A stretch of 64,000 nt of DNA from Gottfriedia acidiceleris. GTDB taxonomy: Bacteria > Bacillota > Bacilli > Bacillales > Bacillaceae_G. A program made the translations under genes and the position numbers. The notes under the pieces were generated by a model. It had not been told where the DNA came from. It did no database searches and saw only the letters and a program-made list of their open reading frames with translations. Below, in pieces: positions 36,306-45,975 of this stretch; position 1 is the stretch's first letter; the number at the start of each line of letters is the position of its first letter. The DNA is taken from positions 2,976,001 through 3,040,000 of the forward strand of contig NZ_CP096034.1 of the NCBI RefSeq assembly GCF_023115465.1, read 5' to 3'.

Positions 36306-36493
36306 TTCGTTACATCCTTCCAACTTGCCACTGCTAATTCACAGCACTGATTTTACTTTTAGATTACCCAAAAATACGAAAAAGCCCCTTTACTAGCACA
36401 ATCTGAATCTTCATCTATGCCATTCAACTAAGATTCATTTCAGATATGTATTAGTTGGAGCTATTTTAAAAAATTTATTTTGTTACAAAAAAG

Positions 36494-36523
36494 AAAATAA
36501 AGTGGCAAATACCACTTTATTTT
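36494..36523 (-). terminator. Terminator of rny
   Basis: AAAATAAAGTGG at 36494-36505 pairs perfectly with 36512-36523; the stem overlaps the rny stop codon and continues into TTTTCTTTTTT on the minus strand. Confidence 0.9.
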
Positions 36524-38088
36524 GCATACTCGACTGCTCGAGTTTCACGAATAACCGTAACTTTTATATGACCTGGATAATCCAGTTCATCTTCAATACG
36601 TTTTCTAATATCTCTCGCTAATCTATGAGCTTGTAAATCATCAATTGTATCTGGTTTTACCATGATGCGTACTTCACGACCTGCTTGAATAGCGAATGAT
36701 TTTTCTACACCTTCGTATGATTCAGAAATCTCTTCAAGCTTTTCTAAACGACGGATATAGTTTTCTAATGTTTCGCTACGTGCTCCTGGTCTAGCAGCAG
36801 ATAGAGCATCTGCAGCAGCTACAAGAACCGCAATAATTGAAGTTGGCGCAGCATCCCCATGATGGGATGCAATACTATTGATAACTACTGGATGTTCTTT
36901 ATATTTCGTTGCTAATTCAACACCGATTTCAACGTGACTTCCTTCTACCTCATGGTCAATTGCTTTACCAATATCGTGAAGTAAACCTGCACGTTTTGCA
37001 AGTTTTATATCTTCACCAAGTTCAGCAGCCATAAGTCCAGCTAGGTTCGCTACTTCCATCGAATGCTTTAACACATTTTGACCATAACTAGTTCTAAATT
37101 TCAGACGACCTAATATTTTAATTAAGTCAGGGTGAATTCCATGAACACCAACTTCAAAAGTAGTTTGTTCACCGACTTCACGTATGTACTCATCTACTTC
37201 TCGTCTTGATTTTTCAACCATTTCTTCAATTCGTGCAGGATGGATACGACCATCTTGTACTAATTTATCTAGTGCAATTCGTGCAGTTTCACGACGAATT
37301 GGATCAAAACCTGATAATATTACAGCTTCAGGCGTATCATCAATAATTAAATCTATACCAGTTAACGTTTCTAGAGTACGTATATTTCGTCCTTCACGGC
37401 CAATAATACGACCTTTCATTTCATCATTTGGAAGATTTACAACTGAAACAGTTGTTTCAGCAACATGATCTGCAGCACATCGCTGGATTGCTAATGATAA
37501 AATATCTTTTGCTTTCTTATCTGCTTCTTCTTTTGCTCGAGCTTCTGTTTCTTTTACTAGTATTGCTGTTTCATGGGATAATTCATTTTCGACTTTAGAA
37601 AGTATTAATTGTCTTGCTTCTTCACGATTTAAGCTAGAAATTCTCTCTAACTCTTCTTGTTGAGCAGCAATTAATGTTTCTATCTTGCTTTCCATTTCTT
37701 CTATCTGCTGTTGTTTTAAAACAAGAGATTCCTCTTTTCTTTCAAGAACAGACTCACGTTTTGAAAGTCCATCATCTTTACGATCTAAGTTCTCTTCTTT
37801 TTGCATTAAACGATTTTCTGACTTTTGTAGTTCACTACGACGGTCTCGAATTTCGTTCTCTGCATCTGTACGAATTTTGAAAATTTCGTCCTTTGCTTCC
37901 AATAAAGCTTCTTTTTTAATTGTTTCTGAATCACGTTTTGCATCTTCAATAATTTGATTTGCATGATTAGTTGCGCCATTTATTTTAGCTTCTGCAATGG
38001 ACTTACGGACAAAAAATCCGACAGCATAACCGACTCCGAATGTGGCAAGCAATGCGAAGATGATCAAAATTATAGTATTTGCACCCAT
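36517..38088 (-). CDS. rny: Ribonuclease Y
   Basis: RNase Y is the membrane-anchored endoribonuclease that starts mRNA decay in bacilli. The 523-residue protein has an N-terminal transmembrane helix ([20 protein letters not shown]), a long charged coiled coil (about residues 30-200), a KH domain with [15 protein letters not shown], and an HD domain with [21 protein letters not shown] precedes the ATG. It is followed by ymdB, and ricA, which controls RNase Y specificity, is also in this window. Confidence 0.98.
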   Translation of the reverse strand: MGANTIILIIFALLATFGVGYAVGFFVRKSIAEAKINGATNHANQIIEDAKRDSETIKKEALLEAKDEIFKIRTDAENEIRDRRSELQKSENRLMQKEENLDRKDDGLSKRESVLERKEESLVLKQQQIEEMESKIETLIAAQQEELERISSLNREEARQLILSKVENELSHETAILVKETEARAKEEADKKAKDILSLAIQRCAADHVAETTVSVVNLPNDEMKGRIIGREGRNIRTLETLTGIDLIIDDTPEAVILSGFDPIRRETARIALDKLVQDGRIHPARIEEMVEKSRREVDEYIREVGEQTTFEVGVHGIHPDLIKILGRLKFRTSYGQNVLKHSMEVANLAGLMAAELGEDIKLAKRAGLLHDIGKAIDHEVEGSHVEIGVELATKYKEHPVVINSIASHHGDAAPTSIIAVLVAAADALSAARPGARSETLENYIRRLEKLEEISESYEGVEKSFAIQAGREVRIMVKPDTIDDLQAHRLARDIRKRIEDELDYPGHIKVTVIRETRAVEYAK

Positions 38089-38397
38089 GATTTCACCTCC
38101 TCTTGCTATTTAGTTAGTTTCATTTTTGTCGGCTGTTATATTGTATAAATAATTGCATCAACATACAGCACACTTCAATTCAATTTTTCACAAAATAGTA
38201 ATATTTTTTTAGAATATACACTTAAATATTAAATCTCTTACCAAATGATGTCAAGCCTTGTAAATCGCTTACTTACTTGATTTATCAATATTTATTACAT
38301 TTTTACTAGATTTCATACATGAGAATCTAAATTTTATTCATTAAATTTTTTTTAAGATTTGATTAGTAAGTTAATTGATCGAATTTTTCATTCTTAA

Positions 38398-38650
38398 ACT
38401 ACTCACCACTTAACACCCTTACAGGTTGTTTGAAGTGGGAGATTCTTGGGAACTGAGCATACTTGCTAGTGTTATTTCTTTGCCAACAGAGGTTACTCTT
38501 ATTTACCAAGCTATTTCCGTAGATTCCTACGGTTCTATCATTATTTAGGCCAAAGCCAATGTACGTAAACCTGCCTTCAGCTAGAATATTTTTACTGTCA
38601 TTTATGTCTTAATCGTGATATTGATGGCAAATTGGACAGGTCCATTCCCT
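38398..38650 (-). pseudogene. Decayed 3' end of an IS200/IS605-family tnpB (OrfB) element
   Basis: The minus strand begins REWTCPICHQYHD, then a stop, then DINDSKNILAEG, the zinc-ribbon and RuvC-III end of TnpB. The rest of tnpB is missing. The following non-coding tail keeps ACCGTAGGAATCTACGG, ATAGCTTGG and CCCAAGAATCTCCCACTTC, sequence typical of the 3' ends and right ends of Bacillus IS605-type elements, and finishes with TTAAGTGGTGAGTAGTTTAA. The remnant lies between recA's terminator and the rny promoter region and cannot encode an active nuclease. Confidence 0.75.
38431..38545 (-). ncRNA. Omega-RNA-like scaffold remnant of the tnpB element
   Basis: The tail of the tnpB remnant contains the stem CCGTAG/CTACGG (38517-38522 with 38527-38532) and ends with CCCAAGAATCTCCCACTTCA (38450-38431). 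In related elements this position is the 3' scaffold of the guide RNA, with the guide coming from the DNA beyond the right end. Whether it is still transcribed is unknown. Confidence 0.35.
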
Positions 38651-38679
38651 AATTACAAGAAATTTGAAATTATAAATAT

Positions 38680-38718
38680 AAAAAATGCAGGCACTTTTAA
38701 TAAGCGCCCGCATTTTTT
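38680..38718 (-). terminator. Terminator of recA
   Basis: AAAAAATGCAGGCAC at 38680-38694 pairs with 38704-38718 at 13 of 15 positions around a 9-base loop; the minus strand continues with T-rich sequence. Confidence 0.82.
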
Positions 38719-38740
38719 GTAATTTTAAACTAACTTTTGA

Positions 38741-39784
38741 TTACTCTTTTAATAAAGAGAATTGTTCTTCGTCATCTGTTTCAGTTATAGCAACAGGGTT
38801 ATCTAAACCATGGTGAAGACGGATAGATTGTTTAATCGTATCACGAATTTCTTTATTTTCTTTTAAGAATTGCTTAGCATTCTCACGACCTTGTCCAAGA
38901 CGCTCTTCATTGTAAGAATACCATGCTCCACTCTTAAGAACGATATCTAAATCCGATCCAATATCAAGGATTTCTCCTTCTTTAGAAATACCTTCTCCAT
39001 ACATAATGTCTACATCTGCTTGTCTAAATGGTGGTGCTACTTTATTTTTTACTACTTTAATCTTTGTTTTGTTACCTACAATATCATTACCTTGTTTTAA
39101 TTGTTCAGCACGACGTACTTCTAAACGAATTGTAGAATAGAATTTTAACGCACGTCCACCAGGAGTCGTTTCAGGATTACCAAACATAACCCCAACTTTT
39201 TCACGAATTTGGTTAATGAAGATTGCGATTGTTTTTGACTTGTTAATTGCACCAGAAAGTTTACGTAATGCTTGAGACATTAATCGTGCTTGTAGACCTA
39301 CGTGAGCATCACCCATCTCACCTTCAATTTCTGCTTTTGGAACTAATGCAGCTACTGAGTCAATTACGATAATATCAATTGCACCACTGCGTACTAATGC
39401 TTCAGCAATTTCAAGTGCTTGTTCACCTGTATCTGGTTGAGATAATAATAACTCATCAATGTTTACACCTAATTTTTGAGCATAAACCGGATCTAATGCA
39501 TGCTCAGCATCTATAAACGCCGCTTGTCCTCCATTTGCCTGAACTTCAGCGATTGCATGTAATGCTACAGTTGTTTTACCTGAACTTTCAGGACCATATA
39601 CTTCGATAATTCGACCTCTTGGATATCCACCCACACCTAATGCAACATCTAGTGCTAACGATCCACTAGAAATAGTTGAAATTTGGCGGTCAGTTTGTTC
39701 TCCAAGTTTCATAATTGAACCTTTACCGAATTGTTTTTCGATTTGTTTTAAAGCCATATCTAATGCAGCTTGACGATCACTCAT
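38741..39784 (-). CDS. recA: Recombinase RecA
   Basis: RecA drives homologous recombination and LexA self-cleavage. The 347-residue protein has Walker A GPESSGKT at residues 64-71, the [10 protein letters not shown] segment, DNA-binding loop L1 ([17 protein letters not shown]) and Walker [18 protein letters not shown] lies before the ATG. Two LexA-box-like sites are found 78-141 bases upstream. The gene is monocistronic with a terminator; cinA lies upstream, separated by its own terminator. Confidence 0.99.
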   Translation of the reverse strand: MSDRQAALDMALKQIEKQFGKGSIMKLGEQTDRQISTISSGSLALDVALGVGGYPRGRIIEVYGPESSGKTTVALHAIAEVQANGGQAAFIDAEHALDPVYAQKLGVNIDELLLSQPDTGEQALEIAEALVRSGAIDIIVIDSVAALVPKAEIEGEMGDAHVGLQARLMSQALRKLSGAINKSKTIAIFINQIREKVGVMFGNPETTPGGRALKFYSTIRLEVRRAEQLKQGNDIVGNKTKIKVVKNKVAPPFRQADVDIMYGEGISKEGEILDIGSDLDIVLKSGAWYSYNEERLGQGRENAKQFLKENKEIRDTIKQSIRLHHGLDNPVAITETDDEEQFSLLKE

Positions 39785-39861
39785 TTAGATTCCTCCTTCA
39801 GGATTCATTTATCTCTTAACTATATAATAACTGTTTTTTGTTCGTTTGCCAACAAAAAAAT

Positions 39862-39875
39862 AGAACGTTTATTCG
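39862..39875 (-). promoter_or_regulatory. LexA (DinR) box upstream of recA
   Basis: The minus strand reads CGAATAAACGTTCT, matching the Bacillus SOS consensus CGAACRNRYGTTYC at 12 of 14 positions. It is about 78 bases upstream of the recA start codon. Confidence 0.75.
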
Positions 39876-39911
39876 ATATTTTTCGTATTTAAACTTGTTT
39901 TTTAAAGAATA

Positions 39912-39925
39912 GAAACGCTTGTTTC
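39912..39925 (-). promoter_or_regulatory. Second, weaker LexA-box-like palindrome upstream of recA
   Basis: GAAACGCTTGTTTC is a perfect GAAAC/GTTTC inverted repeat with a 4-base centre and matches the LexA consensus at about 11 of 14 positions. It lies 50 bases upstream of the better site. Confidence 0.45.
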
Positions 39926-39984
39926 GTATTTTTCGGTCTATAAAACTAGATTTTTATTAATATCGAAACTATAAAATTAAAAAA

Positions 39985-40003
39985 CTCGGCTAAATTAACC
40001 GAG
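39985..40003 (-). terminator. Terminator of cinA
   Basis: On the minus strand CTCGG and CCGAG, extended by flanking AAA/TTT, enclose a 9-base loop and are followed by TTTTTTAATTTTA. Confidence 0.85.
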
Positions 40004-40033
40004 CTTTTTTATTATAAAATATTCTATTTCATT

Positions 40034-41293
40034 TTATAAGTCTTGACTTTCAAAACTTGAATTAATTAATTTAATCAATAAGTTCGCGCCATTTTTGACA
40101 CTTGATAATCTTATTTGTTCTCTAGTACCACTGAATTGAAACTCTTTTACAATTGAATCAGAATCACCAATTTTTATACCGATAAATACTTTCCCTACCG
40201 GCACATCTTCTAATGTAGACGGTCCTGCTTCACCAGTAAAACTAATTGAAATATTACTTCCTGTTAATCTTTGAATATTTTCAACTAGTGATTTTGCACA
40301 CTCTGCACTTACTGCACCACTTTTATTAAGAATGTCTGATGGTACATGTAAAAGGTTTTGTTTCATTTCATTAGAATAACAAACAACACTCCCCTTAAAA
40401 ATGGACGAATTCCCAGGAATATCTGTCAGTCTTTTACTGAACAGACCTCCAGTTAAACTTTCAGCAGCAGAAATAGTCAGTTTAAAATCTTTTAACTTTC
40501 TTGATAAAACTGTAAACAAGTTTTCATTATTTGTACCATATATAAACTGCCCAACACGGTCGCGTATTTTTTCTTCAGCTTGTCCAATTAGTTTTTCTGC
40601 CTCTTGTTCATTACTAGCACTTGCAGTAACTCGAAGCATTACTTCTCCCTCACTCGCTAAAGGAGCAATTGTTGGATTTGATTGATTTTCAAGTAAATCA
40701 AGAATTTCAGTTTCTAAAATCGATTCCCCGATGCCAAAAAACTTAAGCTCTTTGGAAATAATCGTACTTGCTTCCTTTCCTTTTAAAAAATAAGGAATTA
40801 GTTCTTTCTCAACCATCGGGATCATTTCTTTAGGTGGTCCTGGTAATAATACAAATTGTTTATTTTTCGCTTCAAGAACCATTCCAGGTGCCATACCATT
40901 ATTATTCAATAAAACATATGCGTTATTAATGACTAATGCTTGTTTTTTATTATTTTCAGTCATTGGTCGATTTACTTTAATAAAATATTGTTCAATATAA
41001 TCTAGTGATTCATCGTGGTAAACAAGTGATTCTTGAACAAATTCTGCAACAACTTCTTTCGTTAAATCATCCTTGGTTGGTCCAAGTCCACCAGTTAAGA
41101 TGATTAAATCACTTCTTGATGAAGCAATTTCTAATGCACTTTTAAGTCGTTCGGAATTGTCTCCTACAACTGTTTGGAAATGATGGTGATATCCTAATGC
41201 AGATAAATGTTTAGCTAAAAATTGAGCATTTGTATTTGCAATTTGACCTAAAAGTAGCTCTGTACCTACTGCGATGATTTCAGCACGTTTCAT
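40034..41293 (-). CDS. cinA: Competence/damage-inducible protein CinA
   Basis: The 419-residue protein combines an N-terminal MoCF-like domain (AEIIAVGTELLLGQIANTNA, ILTGGLGPTKDDLT) with a C-terminal PncC-type nicotinamide-nucleotide amidase domain (ISAAESLTGGLFSKRLTD, SFTGEAGP). Related proteins deamidate NMN and hydrolyse ADP-ribose, and in transformable Gram-positives CinA is co-regulated with recA. The start is ATG 41293 after AGAGGGGG; a further ATG at 41314 precedes that site. It lies 20 bases after pgsA. Confidence 0.95.
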   Translation of the reverse strand: MKRAEIIAVGTELLLGQIANTNAQFLAKHLSALGYHHHFQTVVGDNSERLKSALEIASSRSDLIILTGGLGPTKDDLTKEVVAEFVQESLVYHDESLDYIEQYFIKVNRPMTENNKKQALVINNAYVLLNNNGMAPGMVLEAKNKQFVLLPGPPKEMIPMVEKELIPYFLKGKEASTIISKELKFFGIGESILETEILDLLENQSNPTIAPLASEGEVMLRVTASASNEQEAEKLIGQAEEKIRDRVGQFIYGTNNENLFTVLSRKLKDFKLTISAAESLTGGLFSKRLTDIPGNSSIFKGSVVCYSNEMKQNLLHVPSDILNKSGAVSAECAKSLVENIQRLTGSNISISFTGEAGPSTLEDVPVGKVFIGIKIGDSDSIVKEFQFSGTREQIRLSSVKNGANLLIKLINSSFESQDL

Positions 41294-41313
41294 ATCATTT
41301 CCCCCTCTATTCA

Positions 41314-41892
41314 TTACATTGATTTAAGAAGAACATCTCTATTTTTATAAAAATAATCCCAACCAGAATATACTGTAAAGAATAATGCGACCCAAAGTGA
41401 TACATCCGCAATCGAAAATGGTAAGAAATTCAATGGGAAGTCATGTAAGAAATACGCTGAAATGGCAACTATTTGTGCCCAAGTCTTAATTTTACCTAGC
41501 ATTGCAGCAGCATGAACTTCTCCAGAACCAGCTAAAATCATTCGTAAACCGGTTACAGCAAACTCTCTACTTATTATGACAATCGTAATCCACGCAGGAA
41601 CATAATGAAAATCAGTTAAGATAATTAATGCTGAAGAAACAAGTAATTTATCAGCAAGTGGATCTAAAAACTTACCAAAATTAGTAACTAGATTTAATTT
41701 TCTTGCGTAATAACCATCTATAAAATCAGTAACTGAGGCAATAATAAAAATTGCAGCCCCTACTAAATGATTTATTGGTATTGAATCACCCATTAATGTA
41801 ACTTTTCCCCATCCAAAATCAATTAAAACGGCAATCATAAATAATGGAATTAGACAAACCCTTGACACTGTGATCTTATTTGGTAAATTCAT
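41314..41892 (-). CDS. pgsA: CDP-diacylglycerol-glycerol-3-phosphate 3-phosphatidyltransferase
   Basis: PgsA makes phosphatidylglycerolphosphate, the first committed step to phosphatidylglycerol. The 192-residue multi-spanning membrane protein carries the CDP-alcohol phosphotransferase motif DGx2ARx8Gx3Dx3D, visible as DGYYARKLNLVTNFGKFLDP continuing LADK, near residues 58-81. The start is ATG 41892 after GGAGGG. It sits between rodZ and cinA, as in B. subtilis, and is essential there. Confidence 0.97.
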   Translation of the reverse strand: MNLPNKITVSRVCLIPLFMIAVLIDFGWGKVTLMGDSIPINHLVGAAIFIIASVTDFIDGYYARKLNLVTNFGKFLDPLADKLLVSSALIILTDFHYVPAWITIVIISREFAVTGLRMILAGSGEVHAAAMLGKIKTWAQIVAISAYFLHDFPLNFLPFSIADVSLWVALFFTVYSGWDYFYKNRDVLLKSM

Positions 41893-41963
41893 GGTAAAAC
41901 CCTCCAAAACTTTCTAAAAATGAAGCATTTATAATAAATGAATAAAAGCCATCTTAAAGATGA

Positions 41964-42857
41964 CTATTGATTCATTTTTAAATTTTTAATCGTAATCTTT
42001 TGGTGAACAGCATTTGTTGGACTAACTGGGTATTTAAATACCTCATCGTTAATTCGTAGCTCAACATTGTTAGAAGCACCAATATTTACAGTTACTTCAG
42101 TTTCATCTGTTAAGTCGTAGTTTTGAGTTTGTCCTTTTTTTAAAATTCCGGAATAGAACATTTTTCCATCAGCATTTTTTAAATCTACATAACTTTCACC
42201 ATTTGCAACTATTTCTATTTTAAATACATCCGTACCAGATAAAGAAATAGTAGTTCGTTTACCCGCTGCAGAGTCAACAGTAATTTTTTGCGCTGGCGTT
42301 TGCTCAGTCACATCATTTTTCGGTTTCTCTGTTTTTTTCTTATTATTAACTTTTGCCTGATCTAGCGCATTATTTTTTGGCTTTTCAATTTCAGAATTAG
42401 AGTTAGATTGAGATTGATTAGTATCCGCAGATTTTCCATCATTTTTTGATGGGAACATCATATAAATAGCGATGCAGATTCCAATGATAAGAATTGCTAC
42501 TAGTATCCTTGGTAAATAATCCATTATTCGTGATGACTTTACATTGCTTAATGGTTCTTTCAGCTTCGATGATCTACTAGGAATTTCTTCATGCTTTACT
42601 TCTTCTACTGTACTTGCCACAGTTGATTCTTCTACTTCTGGCTTTTCAGTTAGAAATCCAGAAACGTCAACACCAATTGTTTCTGCATATTGTCTGATAA
42701 ATGCACGAACATAAAATTGCCCTGGCAATATTTCATAATTACCTTCTTCGATTGCTTCAAGATAACGTTTCTGAATCTTCGTTAACTCTTGTACATCGTC
42801 AATTGATAAACCTTTCGCTTCTCTTGCTTCTCGTAAATATTTTCCTAATTCTGTCAC
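41964..42857 (-). CDS. rodZ: Cell-shape protein RodZ (YmfM)
   Basis: The 297-residue protein has the N-terminal RodZ helix-turn-helix (LGKYLREAREAKGLSIDDVQ and IQKRYLEAIEEGNYEILPGQ). A single transmembrane helix follows near residue 115 (ILVAILIIGICIAIYMMF), then a charged linker, then a C-terminal beta-domain (about residues 195-297). RodZ couples MreB filaments to the membrane. The start is GTG at 42857 behind GGGGTG. A short AAGATG-type hairpin follows the stop. Confidence 0.93.
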   Translation of the reverse strand: MTELGKYLREAREAKGLSIDDVQELTKIQKRYLEAIEEGNYEILPGQFYVRAFIRQYAETIGVDVSGFLTEKPEVEESTVASTVEEVKHEEIPSRSSKLKEPLSNVKSSRIMDYLPRILVAILIIGICIAIYMMFPSKNDGKSADTNQSQSNSNSEIEKPKNNALDQAKVNNKKKTEKPKNDVTEQTPAQKITVDSAAGKRTTISLSGTDVFKIEIVANGESYVDLKNADGKMFYSGILKKGQTQNYDLTDETEVTVNIGASNNVELRINDEVFKYPVSPTNAVHQKITIKNLKMNQ

Positions 42858-42877
42858 AAGTTACACCCCAACTAACT

Positions 42878-43669
42878 TTAAAAATCAAACATCGAGAACG
42901 AGTTGTGTCCATTTTTATCCATTTGGTCTACAAGTTCATATTTAATTTCTTCATTTTCATCATTTCTTAATTCAATTATGTAATCAAAATCTTCTAAAGA
43001 GTATTCAGTTTGCTGTACAAATACATCAGGATGCTCCACTACTTTCACAGAAGACATTGCCATAATTTCGCGAACCAATTGCCAATGTTGCTCATTTGCT
43101 CTTCTATGAGAAAGAATGCCATCAATAATAAATACATTATCTGAATTATATTCGTCTTCTATTAATTGACTTCTTAATGTTTGTTTAATTAATGTAGATG
43201 AAACAAATAACCAGCGTTTATTTGCACATACACTTGCTGCTACAACTGATTCAGTTTTACCAACACGAGGCATCCCTCTAATTCCAATTAGCTTATGACC
43301 TGGCATTTTAAATAACTCTGCCATAAAATCAACAAGCATACCTAAATCATCGCGAACAAAACGAAAAGTCTTTTTATCATCTACGTCACGTTGAATATAA
43401 GTACCATGTCTTACAGCTAAACGATCTCTTAGGGTGGGCTTTCTAAGTTTAATTATTGTTATATTGTCCATAGTATTTAAAATTGATTCAAATCTAGTAA
43501 TTTGATCATCGTTATCGCAACCAAGTAACATGCCGCGTTTCATTGTGTCGACACCATTGATTGTTAAAATATTAATCCCTAGCATACCGATTAGCGATGC
43601 AATATCTCCAAGTAGTCCAGGGCGATTCTTATGTATTTCATACTCAAAATACCATTCGATTAACTCCAT
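42878..43669 (-). CDS. ymfK: YmfK family protein (DUF3388)
   Basis: The 263-residue protein begins with an ACT-like fold (IHKNRPGLLGDIASLIGMLG followed by INILTING) and has a Walker A-like GMPRVGKTES at about residue 131. The two halves suggest ligand sensing coupled to nucleotide binding, but the role is unknown. Its position directly upstream of rodZ matches B. subtilis ymfK. AGGGGG lies seven bases before the ATG. The usual small gene ymfJ between ymfI and ymfK is missing here. Confidence 0.88.
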   Translation of the reverse strand: MELIEWYFEYEIHKNRPGLLGDIASLIGMLGINILTINGVDTMKRGMLLGCDNDDQITRFESILNTMDNITIIKLRKPTLRDRLAVRHGTYIQRDVDDKKTFRFVRDDLGMLVDFMAELFKMPGHKLIGIRGMPRVGKTESVVAASVCANKRWLFVSSTLIKQTLRSQLIEDEYNSDNVFIIDGILSHRRANEQHWQLVREIMAMSSVKVVEHPDVFVQQTEYSLEDFDYIIELRNDENEEIKYELVDQMDKNGHNSFSMFDF

Positions 43670-43781
43670 ACCTATACCCCCTATTTGTTAACTACTTAAC
43701 TCTCCATTTAATAATAAACGATTTCGCCATAATATAAAAGGTAAAATATGTGAAATAAATAACTTTCGACCGGAAATTTTG

Positions 43782-44510
43782 CTATGAAGTATGCCAACCG
43801 CCGTTTACTCCTAGAATTTGACCAGTTATATAAGAAGATTGTTCGGAAATTAGGTAATTTACAGTATTCGCAATTTCACTTGGAAGAGCTAAACGATTCA
43901 TTGGAATTTCATTGGCAATATCCTTTAAATCTTCTTCACTAAAGGTTTTTAACATTTTCGTTTTTACAGCACCTGGAGCAACAGCATTTACTTTTATTCC
44001 ACTTGGCCCTAGTTCTTTAGCTAATGCCATTACATAGGCGTTTTGAGCACCTTTAGTAGTTGAATATAAAACTTCACATGAAGCACCAATTTGTCCCCAT
44101 ATAGACGAAATAACGACGATACTACCAGATTTTTTAGCCACCATATTAGGAAGAAAATGATTGACTACCTTAATCAAACTTTTGATATGTAATTGAGTCA
44201 TTCGATCAATCTCTTCATCTCTTACATCATTAATCAAACCAAAGATTGAAAAACCCGATGCATACACAATTGAATCGATTGTATCATTTATTTGTGATGT
44301 TAAAATTTCAACCCCATTTTCAACTGACAAGTTCGCTTGAACGAATTGGCAACTTACTTCAATCTCATTAGCCAATTCGATCAGTTCATTAAGTGGCTCT
44401 TTCTTACTATTATAATGAACAATTAAATCATATTTTTCATTGATTAATTTTTTTGAAATTGCTAGGCCGATGTCACCACTAGCTCCAATTACTAGAATTC
44501 TTTTTCTCAT
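43782..44510 (-). CDS. ymfI: Short-chain reductase YmfI, probable EF-P 5-aminopentanone reductase
   Basis: The 242-residue SDR has the NAD(P)-binding VIGASGDIGLAISKKL, active-site Ser in VVISSIWG, and the YxxxK pair in VLYSTTKGAQNAY. In B. subtilis YmfI reduces 5-aminopentanone on elongation factor P to 5-aminopentanol, and its gene lies beside ymfF and ymfH, exactly as here. A FabG-type fatty-acid role is less likely by context. GGAGATT lies before the ATG. Confidence 0.9.
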   Translation of the reverse strand: MRKRILVIGASGDIGLAISKKLINEKYDLIVHYNSKKEPLNELIELANEIEVSCQFVQANLSVENGVEILTSQINDTIDSIVYASGFSIFGLINDVRDEEIDRMTQLHIKSLIKVVNHFLPNMVAKKSGSIVVISSIWGQIGASCEVLYSTTKGAQNAYVMALAKELGPSGIKVNAVAPGAVKTKMLKTFSEEDLKDIANEIPMNRLALPSEIANTVNYLISEQSSYITGQILGVNGGWHTS

Positions 44511-44658
44511 TTATTATAATCTCCATTTATTCGAGGTTTTAATTCAAGTTTAAAGAGTATTAAGAAATATAAAGGTAAGCGCGGAAGCTCTCTTAAAAAT
44601 TTTTATTAATAATAGTACACATAAATTCTTGATAAACCCTTAAATTTTTTAAATTTCA

Positions 44659-44684
44659 AAAAGCATCCTAAAAAGGATGCTTTT
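44659..44684 (-). terminator. Hairpin terminator after ymfH
   Basis: AAAAGCATCCT at 44659-44669 pairs with AGGATGCTTTT at 44674-44684; the minus strand continues TGAAATTTAAAA. It lies eight bases beyond the ymfH stop. Confidence 0.8.
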
Positions 44685-44691
44685 AATTCAT

Positions 44692-45975
44692 TCAATGAGG
44701 AAGAACAAAGAATTCACTCATATAGTCTTCATTTATTAGATGACTAGCACTTTCTTTTAAATCCTCTACAGAAATAGATTGTAACACAGATACAATGTCA
44801 AATAAATGCATATCTAAGAACGCATATCGCGTAAATTGGTTAGCGATATATTCTGGAGAATTTAATGAGCGTAGGAATCCACCAATTTTCTTTTTAACTA
44901 CGCGATCCACAATTTCTTTTTCCCATTGATGATTTTTTGAGTCTACTAACACTTCTTTTATTTTCTCAGAAAGTTTTTCAGGTGAAGTAGAATCTCCTCC
45001 GATGATTGCAAAAGCAAAACCATTTTCTGCTGAATAATCATATGAGAACGTATCATCGATTAAGCCGTCTTCATACATTTGTTGATACGTATTTGAGCCT
45101 TTACCAAATAAATAATCAAGTAATACAGATATAGATAATTCATGCTTTAATAATTCGCTTCCACCTTTAGGTGCAGAAAAGTCTTTTACGCCAACGAGTA
45201 CTTTCGATGATTGGACATTCATATGTAACACTTTTTTCTTTTCTGCAGATTCAGGAGTTTCTTCAGGGAAAAATCTCTTAATTTCAGTTGCTTCTTTAAA
45301 CGTTTTTTTGCTTTGGTTTTCTTTAATTAAATTCATTGTTTTATCTGGGTCTACTGGACCTACAACAAAAAACAACATATTACTTGGGTGATAAAAAGTT
45401 TCGTAACAAGTATAAAGTAATTCTTTCGTAATTTTTGAAATTGATTCAACTGTACCAGCAATATCTGTTCTAACAGGATGTTTACCATATAAATTAGCAA
45501 TCATCCCAAAATATTGTCTCCAATCTGGGTTATCTTCGTACATTTTAATTTCTTGACCGATGATCCCTTTTTCTTTTTCAACACTTTGATCAGAAAAATA
45601 TGGATCTTGCACAAAATCAATTAGAGTCATTAAATTTTGTTCTACATTATTCGTTGCTGAAAATAAATAAGCAGTTCGTGTAAAACTTGTAAACGCATTA
45701 GAAGAGGCTCCTTGTTTACTAAAAACCTGGAATACGTCCCCATCTTTCTTTTCAAACAATTTGTGCTCTAAAAAATGAGCAATCCCATCTGGTACAACTA
45801 ATTTTTCATCTTTTCCTAAAGGAATAAATTCAGAATCAATTGAACCGTATTTAGTTGTAAAGGTCGCATATGTTTTGTTGTAGCCTTGTTTAGGAAGAAT
45901 ATATACTTTTAATCCGTTTTCAAGCTCCTCGAAATAAAGCGTTTCATTCAATTGTTCAAAATACTTTTTTTCCAT
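44692..45975 (-). CDS. ymfH: M16-family zinc peptidase YmfH (EF-P modification-associated)
   Basis: This 427-residue inverzincin keeps the inverted zinc motif HxxEH in GIAHFLEHKLFEKKD (about residues 67-71) with a distal Glu region near IGQEIKMYEDNP, so it should be catalytically active. It pairs with the non-catalytic YmfF, whose stop overlaps the YmfH start in TAATG. The genes lie next to ymfI in bacilli that modify EF-P with 5-aminopentanol. The peptide substrate is not known. Confidence 0.9.
   Translation of the reverse strand: MEKKYFEQLNETLYFEELENGLKVYILPKQGYNKTYATFTTKYGSIDSEFIPLGKDEKLVVPDGIAHFLEHKLFEKKDGDVFQVFSKQGASSNAFTSFTRTAYLFSATNNVEQNLMTLIDFVQDPYFSDQSVEKEKGIIGQEIKMYEDNPDWRQYFGMIANLYGKHPVRTDIAGTVESISKITKELLYTCYETFYHPSNMLFFVVGPVDPDKTMNLIKENQSKKTFKEATEIKRFFPEETPESAEKKKVLHMNVQSSKVLVGVKDFSAPKGGSELLKHELSISVLLDYLFGKGSNTYQQMYEDGLIDDTFSYDYSAENGFAFAIIGGDSTSPEKLSEKIKEVLVDSKNHQWEKEIVDRVVKKKIGGFLRSLNSPEYIANQFTRYAFLDMHLFDIVSVLQSISVEDLKESASHLINEDYMSEFFVLPH

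Noticed and set aside
38089-38397. Possible gene or RNA in the rny upstream region
   Set aside because: The stretch is extremely AT-rich with no frame, hairpin or repeat beyond expectation; the assignable tnpB remnant begins only at about 38398.
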